Positions 56,903 through 64,000 of a stretch of DNA of 64,000 nucleotides are shown in pieces. Source of the DNA: Nocardioides ganghwensis (lineage in GTDB: Bacteria > Actinomycetota > Actinomycetes > Propionibacteriales > Nocardioidaceae); assembly GCF_014779655.1 (NCBI RefSeq), contig NZ_JACXYX010000010.1, positions 124,001 through 188,000 of the forward strand. Reading direction: 5' to 3'. The notes beneath the pieces were generated by a model. That model did not search any database and had not been told where the DNA came from. It saw nothing but the letters and a program-made list of their open reading frames with translations. Position 1 is the first letter of the stretch. Each line of letters opens with the position of its first letter. The position numbers and the translations under genes are program-made.

Positions 56903-58228
56903 ATGACCCTCGGACATCGCACGGCAGCGCTCGCCGCGACCCTGCTCGCCACCGCCGCCCTCGTACCCGCAACCGCGACCGCCGCCCCCGACCGGGGCCG
57001 TCCCGGTGACGCCGGCGTGCCCACCCTGTCGGCCTGGTCGGTGCTGCCGGCGACGACCTTCGTCCCCGGCAGCGAGCCCAGCGGCCACTGGAGCTCGGGC
57101 AGCACCGCGGTCCCTGCCCCGTACCCCGGGCAGCCGGTCCAGGGCTTCTCCGGCACCCACGCGCTCGCCGACGGCTCCTTCCTGGTGCTCTCCGACAACG
57201 GTTTCGGCACCAAGGCCAACAGCGCCGACTTCCTGCTGTCCGTGCACCGGATCGTCCCGGAGACCGACGCCCCCGACGGGGACGGCACCACGACGTACGA
57301 CCGCACCGTGGCAGTCCTCAGCGACCCCGACCGCCTGATCCCCTGGACCACCTGGCGCGACGGCGGGTGCGAGGCGGCGGCCTCGCTGCCGGCGGGATAC
57401 ACCTGCCCGGCGCCGGACCGCAGGCTCACCGGATGGGACTTCGACCCCGAGTCGTTCCAGGTGGCGCCCGACGGCTCGTTCTGGATCGGCGAGGAGCTCG
57501 GGCCCTACGTCCTCCACTTCGACAGCCGCGGGAGGCTGCTGGAGGCGCCCGTGCCGACGCCCGGGGTGAGGAGTCCCTCCAACCCGACCCTCGCCGGAGC
57601 CACCCCCAACCTGCCCAGCTCGAAGGGCTTCGAGGGGATGTCCATCAGCCCGGACGGCACGGTGCTCCGGCCGATGCTGGAGGGCGCCACCGACGAGGAC
57701 AGGGCCGCCGGCATGGCCGACGCGCTGCGGATCTACACGGTCCGCGACGGCGCGTTCGACGACGGGTTCCTGCGCTACCGCATGGAGGACCCGGCGCACG
57801 CGCTCGGCGACTTCATCCAGGTCAACAGGCACGAGGCGCTCGTGATCGAGCGTGACAACGGTCAGGGCGCGACCGCCGTCTTCAAGCGGATCTACCTCGT
57901 CGACCTGCGTGACCGGGACCGCGACGGGTGGGTGGGCAAGCGGCTGCTCGTCGACCTGATGGACGTCGCCAACCCCGACGGCCTCTCGCCCCACGGCGAC
58001 CCGTTCACCTTCCCGTTCTTCACCATCGAGGACGTGGAGGTCCTCGACGCCCGCACCATCGCGGTGATGAACGACAACAACTTCCCGGCCGCGGGCGGCC
58101 GATCGACCACCGAGCCCGACCAGAACGAGTACGTCGAGATCACCCTCCCCGACCGGTTGCGGGTGGACCGTCGGCTGCTGCCGGGCGGTGACCACCCCTC
58201 ACAGCGCGTGGATGCCCCACGACGCTGA
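56903..58228 (+). CDS. secreted phytase-like esterase domain protein
   Basis: A 441-residue secreted protein with a signal peptide (MTLGHRTAALAATLLATAAL, cleavage after ATA) and a phytase-like esterase beta-propeller domain (PF13449 type): FSGTHALADGSFLVLSDNGF, WDFDPESFQVAPDGSFWIGEE, GFEGMSISPDGTVLRPMLEG and a late VMNDNNFP. These proteins are extracellular hydrolases of uncertain specificity. ATG 56903 has TTGGCT six bases upstream, a possible leaderless start. The 3' end overlaps the convergent epimerase gene by 30 bases. Confidence 0.87.
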   Translation: MTLGHRTAALAATLLATAALVPATATAAPDRGRPGDAGVPTLSAWSVLPATTFVPGSEPSGHWSSGSTAVPAPYPGQPVQGFSGTHALADGSFLVLSDNGFGTKANSADFLLSVHRIVPETDAPDGDGTTTYDRTVAVLSDPDRLIPWTTWRDGGCEAAASLPAGYTCPAPDRRLTGWDFDPESFQVAPDGSFWIGEELGPYVLHFDSRGRLLEAPVPTPGVRSPSNPTLAGATPNLPSSKGFEGMSISPDGTVLRPMLEGATDEDRAAGMADALRIYTVRDGAFDDGFLRYRMEDPAHALGDFIQVNRHEALVIERDNGQGATAVFKRIYLVDLRDRDRDGWVGKRLLVDLMDVANPDGLSPHGDPFTFPFFTIEDVEVLDARTIAVMNDNNFPAAGGRSTTEPDQNEYVEITLPDRLRVDRRLLPGGDHPSQRVDAPRR

Positions 58229-59104
58229 GAGCTCGTCGCCGGTCGTGCCGGCGGGGGCCAGGGAGACCAGGTCGGTGCCGGAGTTGAACGCGTCGGCCGG
58301 CGCCGTCATCGGCTCCACGGCGAGCGCCGGTCGCGGCCCGTCCGACGGAGCCGTGTAGACCTGCAGCCAGCGGTGCCGCTCGTCGACCCACAGCGCGACG
58401 CCGCGCCCGCTCGAGGGCTCGACCAGGGTCACGGTTGCCCGTCCGTCGACGCGGTCGAGCGAGCCGAAGCCGTCGTCGAGCACCAGGTCGCCGATCCGGC
58501 GAGGCGACCTGAAGTCGTACGCCCCCGCGACAGGCACCGTTCCGGTGGGGAGCTGCCGGTCGTCGGCCAGCATCCGCTCGTGGGCGGGCAGGGTGAGCTC
58601 GAGGTCCTCGACCGCGTCCCCGACGCAGAGATAGGGGTGCGCACCGCTGGCGTACGGCGCGGGCTCGGTCGAGAGGTTGGTGGCGGTCTGGGTGACGACG
58701 AGGCCGTCGGCCGAGAGGTCGTAGAGCACGTGCAGGTCGAGCACCCACGGGTAGCCGGTCTGCGCCATCAGGCGGTAGACCAGCGACACCGACGTGCCGG
58801 TGTGCTCCTCGAGCGTCCACGCAGCCCAGCGCGCCAACCCGTGGGAGGCGTTGCCACGACCCGGGTCGGTGAGGCCGAGCTGGAGGTCACGGCCGCCGAA
58901 GGTGTAGCGGCCGTCGCGGATCCGGTTCGGCCACGGCACCAGCAGCTGGCCGCGGCCACCGTGGGACATCTCGTCCTCTCCGAACCCGTGGACCAGGTCG
59001 CGTCCGTGGTGGCGCAGGCTGCGGAGGGCGGCCCCGCTCTCGGTGACCACCGCGACGTATCCCGCCGCCGAGATCTCGAACTGCTCGCCGCTGGGAGACA
59101 CCAT
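58199..59104 (-). CDS. aldose 1-epimerase family protein
   Basis: A 301-residue beta-sandwich mutarotase-like enzyme. The substrate Arg is in LVPWPNRIRDGRYTF; catalytic His residues are in NASHGLAR and SGAHPYLCV, and the base Glu is in LAVEPMTAPADAFNSG. It interconverts sugar anomers. Cytosolic. TAGGGT on the minus strand (59112-59117) ends seven bases upstream of ATG 59104, a leaderless start. The divergent GNAT gene starts 33 bases away; tail overlaps the phytase-like gene by 30 bases. Confidence 0.88.
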   Translation of the reverse strand: MVSPSGEQFEISAAGYVAVVTESGAALRSLRHHGRDLVHGFGEDEMSHGGRGQLLVPWPNRIRDGRYTFGGRDLQLGLTDPGRGNASHGLARWAAWTLEEHTGTSVSLVYRLMAQTGYPWVLDLHVLYDLSADGLVVTQTATNLSTEPAPYASGAHPYLCVGDAVEDLELTLPAHERMLADDRQLPTGTVPVAGAYDFRSPRRIGDLVLDDGFGSLDRVDGRATVTLVEPSSGRGVALWVDERHRWLQVYTAPSDGPRPALAVEPMTAPADAFNSGTDLVSLAPAGTTGDELSASWGIHAL

Positions 59105-59111
59105 GACCACC

Positions 59112-59131
59112 ACCCTAGGCATCACTAGCCT
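59112..59131. promoter_or_regulatory. back-to-back leaderless -10 elements
   Basis: The divergent epimerase and GNAT genes are separated by 33 bases. The minus-strand -10 (TAGGGT, 59112-59117) and the plus-strand -10 (TAGCCT, 59126-59131) are eight bases apart, each six or seven bases from its start codon, so each promoter's -35 region lies in or beyond the other's start. Confidence 0.7.
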
Positions 59132-59137
59132 TCCGCC

Positions 59138-60088
59138 ATGGGCATCACCCCGCGCGAGCTGACCGTGGACGACGCTCCTGCGCTGGCTGACCTGATGACC
59201 CGCATCGAGGCCGACCACCCCACCGGCTTCTGCCTGGGCCCGGTCGAGGTGCGCGAGCTGATGTCGGACAAGCCCGACGCCGTGTTCGAGGGCGCCTACG
59301 ACGGGGACGACCTCGTCGCCTACACGACCGTCATGCCCGGGGTGCCGCGCGAGGCGGGCCAGCGCTTCGTCCTGTTCGGCGACGTCGACCCGAGCCGGCT
59401 CGGCGAGGGCATCGGCACGCTCATGCTGGCGCGCTCCCTCGACCGGTCCCGCGCGATCCACGCCCATGACGCACCGCACGTGCCCGCCAGGTTCTCCGCG
59501 ACGGCCCTCGCCGGTCGCGACGACCAGGCCGACCTGATGGCCGCGGCCGGCATGCACCCCGGCCGGCACAGCTTCCTGATGGTCGCCGACCTCAGCGAAC
59601 CGGTCTCCGGCCCGGACCTCCCGGCAGGGCTGCGCGTCTCCACGTTCGAGGCAGAGCAGGGCGAGGAGCTGCGGCTGGCCCACAACGAGGCATTCGCCGA
59701 CCAGCCCGACGGCGTGCCGATCAGTGCGGGCTTCTGGGCGACGTTCATGGTCCGGGCCGCACACGACCGTCACCACCTCTCACTGGTGGCCCGCGACGAG
59801 GAAGGATCCGTGGCCGGCTACGTCTTCGCGCACGAGTACGCCGTGCCGCCCTCGGGCGGTGCGGGTCCCGAGCTGCACGTGCCCTACGTCGGGACGCTCC
59901 GCCGGCACCGGAGGCGGGGCATCGCCGGGTCGCTGCTGCGCCAGGTCCTCGCGCTCGGTCGCGACGCCGGCTACGTCACCGCCAGCCTCAACGTCGACAC
60001 GGCCAACCCTACGGGCGCCCTCGGCCTCTACGAGCGGGCGGGCTTCCGGCAGTCCTACCGCCAGGACTCCTACCACCTCGACGAGTAG
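59138..60088 (+). CDS. GNAT family N-acetyltransferase (tandem domain)
   Basis: A 316-residue protein with two GNAT domains; the C-terminal one carries the acetyl-CoA motif GTLRRHRRRGIAGSLL and NVDTANPTGALGLYERAGF, as in MshD-like or Eis-like tandem acetyltransferases. The N-terminal domain is degenerate. ATG 59138 has TAGCCT six bases upstream. Acceptor unknown. Confidence 0.87.
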   Translation: MGITPRELTVDDAPALADLMTRIEADHPTGFCLGPVEVRELMSDKPDAVFEGAYDGDDLVAYTTVMPGVPREAGQRFVLFGDVDPSRLGEGIGTLMLARSLDRSRAIHAHDAPHVPARFSATALAGRDDQADLMAAAGMHPGRHSFLMVADLSEPVSGPDLPAGLRVSTFEAEQGEELRLAHNEAFADQPDGVPISAGFWATFMVRAAHDRHHLSLVARDEEGSVAGYVFAHEYAVPPSGGAGPELHVPYVGTLRRHRRRGIAGSLLRQVLALGRDAGYVTASLNVDTANPTGALGLYERAGFRQSYRQDSYHLDE

Positions 60089-60095
60089 CCCCTCC

Positions 60096-60650
60096 TCAAC
60101 CGGTGGTCACCACCAGGTCGGCGTGGTCACGGGTGCCGAGCCGCGCGAACAACGCGTCCTCGTCGTGCCGCCACTGCTCCCACTGGGGGCGCATGGCCTC
60201 CCCGTCGCGCGCGATGCCGCGCGCCAGCCGCAACCCGGAGTCCGCCTCGACCCAGACCAGGTGCCCGACCAGGCCGGCGATCGCGGGGGACCAGCAGCCG
60301 ACCCCCTCCAGCACCAGCAGCCCGCCCGGACGTACGACGTGCGTCTCCGCCCAGCCGTCGGCCAGCCAGTCCCATCGCCGCCACTCGCCCGGCCGGTCGG
60401 CGGCGAGCGGGGTCAGCAGCGACTGCACGGTGGCAGCCAGCCCCGGCAGCCCGCCCCAGCCCTCCAGGAGCTCGTCGCAGTGCACGATGTCGGTGCCGGG
60501 GACGATGCGGGCGACGGCCTCGGCCAGCGTGGTCTTGCCCGACCCGGCGGGACCGTCGATGCAGACCAGCCGTCCGCGTCCCAGGGTGGGCGGAGCGGCG
60601 AGCACCTGCTCGGCCACCTCCCGGGCCACCCCGTCGGGGTCGGCGGCCAT
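60096..60650 (-). CDS. uridine kinase-like P-loop NTPase
   Basis: A 184-residue P-loop kinase-fold protein with Walker A CIDGPAGSGKTTLAEA and a Walker B-like VLEGVGCW; Arg-rich lid near ARGIARDGEAMR. It resembles actinobacterial uridine kinase-like or AAA-type small-molecule kinases. Start ATG 60650 shares a base with the stop of the upstream racemase-like gene, so it is translated with it. Substrate unknown. Confidence 0.78.
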   Translation of the reverse strand: MAADPDGVAREVAEQVLAAPPTLGRGRLVCIDGPAGSGKTTLAEAVARIVPGTDIVHCDELLEGWGGLPGLAATVQSLLTPLAADRPGEWRRWDWLADGWAETHVVRPGGLLVLEGVGCWSPAIAGLVGHLVWVEADSGLRLARGIARDGEAMRPQWEQWRHDEDALFARLGTRDHADLVVTTG

Positions 60651-61867
60651 CAGAAGACGCGGTCGGACCCGCGGTAGGACGGCACCACCTCGACGACCGC
60701 GTCACCGCGGACCAGGTGCACCTCCCGGACGTGCTCGAACAGCTCGCCCGACTTCGCGTGGCGGAACCAGACGAGGTCGCCGATCCCGAGCAGCGTGGCG
60801 GGGTGGCCGGTCAGGGGCGTCTGGACCTCGCCGGCACCCTCCAGGCCGGTCAGGTGGAGACCGGGAGGCGCCCACGGCACGGGGGAGCGGTCCGCGCCGG
60901 TCGCGCCGCTGGCGATGAGGCCACCGCCGTGCACCGTCGCGATGGTCGGCTGGGGCTTGCGCGAGACCCGCAGCCCGAAGAACGCCGCCGGCCGCGGCTC
61001 GAACGACGCGTAGTGGTCGAAGATGCCCGGCACCAGCAGGCCCGAACCGGCTGCGATCTCGGTGACCGCGCCGTCCGCCGCTGTCGCCTCGACCGACCCG
61101 GAGCCGCCGCCGTTCCAGAACTCCAGCTCGACGATCGGGGCCAGGGCCCCGGAGATCTCGCGCCGGCGCACCTCGAGCTGCGCCATCGACGCCTGCTTGA
61201 GGCGGCGTACGAGCAGGGACTTCGTGCGCTGGTCGGGCACGTCGTCCTGGACGCCCGCGACCTGGCCCTCGTAGGTCATCATGCCGACGAGCCGGAAGCC
61301 CTGGCGTCCGACCACCCGCCGGGCGAGGGCGACGACGTCCGCGGTGTCGAAGAGGGGGGAGCGCTTCGGGCCGATGTGCTGGCCGCCGACCCGCAGCCCG
61401 GCGTCGACGTCGAGGGCGACCCGGATCGGCACGGCGAGCGAGGCGCGGGTGGCGTCGACCGCGTCGAGGTGGGCGGGATCGTCCACCATGAGCGTGATGG
61501 CGGCGGCCGCGGACGGCGACGACGTCAGCCGCCGCAGCGCGGCCGCGTCGACCGTCGGGTACGCCACCACGATGTCGTCGCTGACCCCGGTCTCGTGCAG
61601 CCACAGCGCCTCGGCGAGGGTGTAAGCCAGCACGCCGGCGAACCCGTCGTGGGCCAGCGCCCGCCGGATCAGCGCCGGCACCCGCAAGGACTTCGAGGCG
61701 ACCCGGATCGGCTTGCCGCCGGCGCGACGGACCAGGTCGTCGGCGTTGGCGTCGAAGACGTCGAGGTCGACCACGGCGATCGGTGTCGACGGAGGCTCGG
61801 GGAGCGCCTCGAGGGCAGTGTTGAGCCTCGACCACAGGCGGTTGCGGTCGACGAAGTGATCGCTCAC
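60650..61867 (-). CDS. D-threonine aldolase/alanine racemase-like PLP enzyme
   Basis: A 405-residue PLP enzyme of the DSD1/D-threonine aldolase type (alanine racemase N-terminal barrel plus a C-terminal beta domain). The PLP lysine is in RVASKSLRVPALI; the metal-binding residues are in the C-terminal GLEGAGEVQTPL and WFRHAKSGELFEH. It may cleave or dehydrate D-3-hydroxyamino acids. GTG 61867 overlaps the upstream membrane protein stop (GTGA). Second gene of a three-gene minus-strand unit. Confidence 0.85.
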   Translation of the reverse strand: MSDHFVDRNRLWSRLNTALEALPEPPSTPIAVVDLDVFDANADDLVRRAGGKPIRVASKSLRVPALIRRALAHDGFAGVLAYTLAEALWLHETGVSDDIVVAYPTVDAAALRRLTSSPSAAAAITLMVDDPAHLDAVDATRASLAVPIRVALDVDAGLRVGGQHIGPKRSPLFDTADVVALARRVVGRQGFRLVGMMTYEGQVAGVQDDVPDQRTKSLLVRRLKQASMAQLEVRRREISGALAPIVELEFWNGGGSGSVEATAADGAVTEIAAGSGLLVPGIFDHYASFEPRPAAFFGLRVSRKPQPTIATVHGGGLIASGATGADRSPVPWAPPGLHLTGLEGAGEVQTPLTGHPATLLGIGDLVWFRHAKSGELFEHVREVHLVRGDAVVEVVPSYRGSDRVF

Positions 61868-62334
61868 TCGATGCCCCGCTTCCTGAGCAGCGCCTCGATG
61901 TCGGCCAGGTCGTCGTCGATGGGCGACCCGCCGCTCGCCTTCGAGCGCGTCGACGACGCCTCGGGCAGCCCCTGCGACTGGGCGCCCGGCGTCCTGCCCG
62001 TCCGGCCCGCCCTGCCCGCCGCCTGGCCGCGCGCGAGCTGGCGGTCGCGGATGAACCCGCTCACCACGAAGAGGACGACCGCCAGACCGGCGAGACCCAC
62101 GCCCGTCCACGTGAGCACGTTGAAGACCAGGCTCGTGGCCCAGTCGGTCACCGAGCCGGCGATCTCGACGACCATCTCCAGCGTGCCCGTCAGCCACGCG
62201 GCTGCAGGGAGCAGGGTGAACCCCATCGCGCGCAGGCCGTTGGCCGCCCCGCGTCGGCGGAACGCGATCCACGTCCAGATGGCGCCGGCCACCGTCAGCG
62301 CTGCGGTCAGTGCGGCCCAGGTAGTCCCTTCCAC
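61864..62334 (-). CDS. hypothetical membrane protein
   Basis: A 156-residue protein with two or three hydrophobic helices (about 5-23, 38-58 and 72-92) and a basic cytoplasmic tail ending in IEALLRKRGIE. First gene of the operon with the D-threonine aldolase-like and kinase-like genes. GTG 62334 has GAGTCT on the minus strand (62341-62346) six bases upstream, a leaderless start. No family recognised. Confidence 0.72.
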   Translation of the reverse strand: MEGTTWAALTAALTVAGAIWTWIAFRRRGAANGLRAMGFTLLPAAAWLTGTLEMVVEIAGSVTDWATSLVFNVLTWTGVGLAGLAVVLFVVSGFIRDRQLARGQAAGRAGRTGRTPGAQSQGLPEASSTRSKASGGSPIDDDLADIEALLRKRGIE

Positions 62335-62380
62335 GGCCCCAGACTCCCACAGCGCACCATGCCCGCGAGAGGATGGCGCA
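62335..62380. promoter_or_regulatory. divergent leaderless promoters
   Basis: The 46-base gap holds GAGTCT on the minus strand (62341-62346) and GAGGAT on the plus strand (62369-62374), each six bases from its start codon, as -10 elements for the divergent membrane protein and SseB-like gene. Confidence 0.55.
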
Positions 62381-62923
62381 GTGGCTCCCGACGACACCTC
62401 CCATCCGGACGACCTCGTGCGCACCATCCCGGACCCCGGGTTCGCCGACGACGACGGCGCGGCCGACGTACGCGTGGTGCAGGCGCTGGCCGGGCATGCG
62501 GCCGGCACCGTCACCTCCGGTGCCGTCCTGTCGGCGCTCCAGGACGCCCGGCTGCTCGTGCCGGTCGTCGCCGTCCTCGGTGAGGTCGAGATCGACGAGC
62601 ACGGGCTGGCGCACGACAAGTCCTCCGACATGGCCGCCGTGCTCGTCCAGGCCGCGGACGGGAGCAAGGGCCTGCTGGCCTTCACCTCCACCGAGACGAT
62701 GACCCGCTGGGACCCGGACGCGCGTCCGGTGCCGGTCACGACCGCCACCGCGGCCACGGCGGCGGTCCAGGACGGGGCCGAGGCACTGCTCGTCGACCTC
62801 GCCGGCCCCACGCCCTACGTCGTCGACGGCGAGGACCTCGGCAGGCTGGCCGCGGGGTGGCGGCTCGTCGAGCTCACCGGGACGAGTGGCGGGCACGGCT
62901 GGATTGGGCCCCCGGCGGAATGA
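62381..62923 (+). CDS. SseB family protein
   Basis: A 180-residue soluble protein with the SseB N-terminal domain: VVQALAGHAAG, ARLLVPVVAVLGEV, LAFTSTETMTRWDPDARPVPV. The family has no clear biochemical function in actinobacteria; it is often adjacent to infC-rpmI-rplT, as here. GTG 62381 has GAGGAT (62369-62374) six bases upstream, a leaderless start. Confidence 0.82.
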   Translation: MAPDDTSHPDDLVRTIPDPGFADDDGAADVRVVQALAGHAAGTVTSGAVLSALQDARLLVPVVAVLGEVEIDEHGLAHDKSSDMAAVLVQAADGSKGLLAFTSTETMTRWDPDARPVPVTTATAATAAVQDGAEALLVDLAGPTPYVVDGEDLGRLAAGWRLVELTGTSGGHGWIGPPAE

Positions 62924-63226
62924 TCCGCTAGTCTTCCGTGTTGACCGATCAGTGCCACCATGCTCCACGGTGGCGCCGATCCCGCCAAGCGGAGGCAGCA
63001 CCACCGTCTCCCACCCGCACCGATCGCCCTGCACCACAGATCGTCGGGTCCCGGTCCCAGTGAACACAGGCGTCGAAAGGCTCCTGTGGCCACGAGTTCC
63101 CCCGAGAGGGGGGGACGTGTCGTGACTGGCTCCCGCTTGGCACCAGCGGGAGCCGTTGTGCATTTCCGGGCGAAGTGATTCGACAGGGCACAGGGGGCTC
63201 CCACCCACCGAACCACTGGAGGACCC
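62924..63226 (+). other. infC 5' leader
   Basis: A 303-base untranslated stretch before infC. TAGTCT at 62929-62934 is a likely -10. It contains several hairpins: around CCACC/GGTGG (near 62970), TTCCCCC/GGGGGGA (near 63100) and the strong GGCTCCCGCT/AGCGGGAGCC stem (63128-63137 and 63145-63154, seven-base loop). Long leaders here mediate autoregulation of the infC-rpmI-rplT operon in other bacteria. Confidence 0.6.
63128..63154 (+). terminator. hairpin in the infC leader (possible attenuator)
   Basis: A 10-bp perfect stem with a seven-base loop, followed by GTTGTGCATTT, lies 73 bases before the infC start. It may act as an attenuator, though the T-run is weak. Confidence 0.45.
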
Positions 63227-63910
63227 ATCAGCACCGAGCTGCGCATCAACGAGCGGATCCGCGTACCCGAGGTCCGTCTCGTCGGACCCAACGGCGAGAC
63301 CGTTGGCATCGTGCCGACCGACCAGGCACTCAAGCTTGCCATGGAGGCCGACCTCGACCTCGTCGAGATCGCTCCCCAGGGACGCCCCCCGGTCTGCAAG
63401 CTCATGGACTACGGCAAGTTCAAGTACGAGAACGCCCAGAAGGCCCGCGAGTCGCGCCGCAACCAGACGAACGTGATCATCAAGGAGATGAAGCTTCGTC
63501 CCAAGATCGACAAGCACGACTACGAGACCAAGAAGGGTCACGTCGTGCGGTTCCTGGGTGCCGGCGACAAGGTCAAGATCACGATCATGTTCCGCGGTCG
63601 CGAGCAGCACCGCCCCGAGCTGGGCTTCCGCCTGCTGCAGAAGCTGGCCGAGGACGTGCAGGAGCTCGGCTTCGTGGAGTCCTCGCCCAAGCAGGACGGC
63701 CGCAACATGACCATGGTCATCGGCCCGCACAAGAAGAAGGCCGACGCCAAGATCGACGCCGACGCCGCTCGCGCCAGCAAGGCGCAGGAGCGCGCCGAGC
63801 GCAAGGCCGAGGAGGACGCCGAGCGCGAGGCGGCCCACGCCGCCGGTCCGGTGGCCCAGAAGAAGGAGCGTCGCCGCTCCGAGAACCTCGATCCTGAGAT
63901 CGAGGCCTGA
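63227..63910 (+). CDS. infC: translation initiation factor IF-3
   Basis: A 227-residue IF-3: N-terminal domain beginning [20 protein letters not shown], linker helix (Lys-rich) and C-terminal domain with [13 protein letters not shown] and [16 protein letters not shown] Lys/Glu-rich tail follows. The start is the unusual ATC at 63227 with GGAGGA just upstream; homologous proteins in other actinobacteria begin at this residue with non-AUG codons, while the first GTG (63311) would delete 28 conserved residues. A rare start lets IF-3 repress its own translation. Confidence 0.92.
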   Translation: MSTELRINERIRVPEVRLVGPNGETVGIVPTDQALKLAMEADLDLVEIAPQGRPPVCKLMDYGKFKYENAQKARESRRNQTNVIIKEMKLRPKIDKHDYETKKGHVVRFLGAGDKVKITIMFRGREQHRPELGFRLLQKLAEDVQELGFVESSPKQDGRNMTMVIGPHKKKADAKIDADAARASKAQERAERKAEEDAEREAAHAAGPVAQKKERRRSENLDPEIEA

Positions 63911-64000
63911 GAGCGAGTCCTGAGCGAAGCGAAGGCCTCGCTCGAGCAGGCGGCGACGAAGTCGTCGCAACCAACCTCAGCGGGCCCGCCCAGCTCCACC

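Noticed and set aside
63911..64000. Gene after infC
   Set aside because: No start of rpmI or another gene is visible before the window ends.

Overview
The window is high-GC actinobacterial DNA. Many genes start at or next to a TAnnnT -10 hexamer (leaderless style), GTG starts are common, and neighbouring genes overlap by 1-4 bases (ATGA, GTGA, TGATG). The content (GuaB1, DosR-type dormancy genes, RibM in the riboflavin operon, a SARP regulator, a bifunctional exonuclease/DNA polymerase) fits Nocardioidaceae, probably Nocardioides or a close relative. That assignment is inferred from gene content only. I see no CRISPR array, transposase, integrase or rRNA.

Region 1 (1-24900) is mostly chromosomal housekeeping and metabolism: a DUF805 tail, an ABC ATPase, NfeD plus a stomatin-like protein, a TauE/SafE exporter, an alpha/beta hydrolase, a SpoIIE-type phosphatase, a three-gene ABC-2 exporter, a CAP-domain secreted protein, a PEBP protein, siroheme synthase, two TrmH-family methyltransferases, peptide deformylase, a paired acyl-CoA dehydrogenase operon behind a perfect 17-bp palindrome, a group II decarboxylase, GuaB1, a sulfotransferase, an SDR, a LysR effector domain lacking its HTH, and a BCCT transporter.

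Region 2 (24950-32860) is a dormancy/hypoxia-type block: flavodoxin-like protein, exonuclease/polymerase and Acg-like nitroreductase on the minus strand, diverging from PPK2, a beta-CASP metallo-beta-lactamase protein, a YjdF-like membrane protein and a tandem universal stress protein on the plus strand. Two DosR-type boxes lie in the divergent promoter, spaced for both transcripts.

Region 3 (32880-43920), just beyond the 3' end of a tRNA-Leu(GAG) gene, is the most unusual. Leftward it encodes an 800-residue CHAT (caspase-like) protein, an overlapping alpha/beta hydrolase, then a single polypeptide fusing an EEP nuclease, an M15-like peptidase and a GH25 muramidase, overlapping a holin-like gene. 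Rightward it encodes two tandem membrane CHAT proteins, about 77% identical in the protease part, with unrelated outer domains (a small Cys-containing beta domain and a TolB-like propeller). I infer a signal-triggered cell-lysis or defence module; nothing in the sequence proves it.

Region 4 (44100-64000) holds an M20 peptidase, an FMN-riboswitch riboflavin operon (ribD-ribE-ribM-ribBA-ribH), a 1,499-residue SARP-NTPase-TM-WD40 regulator, a small secreted protein, hisE-hisG, a PH-domain protein, a phytase-like secreted protein, an aldose-1-epimerase, a GNAT protein, a D-threonine-aldolase-like operon, an SseB-like protein and infC with an ATC start behind a roughly 300-base leader.
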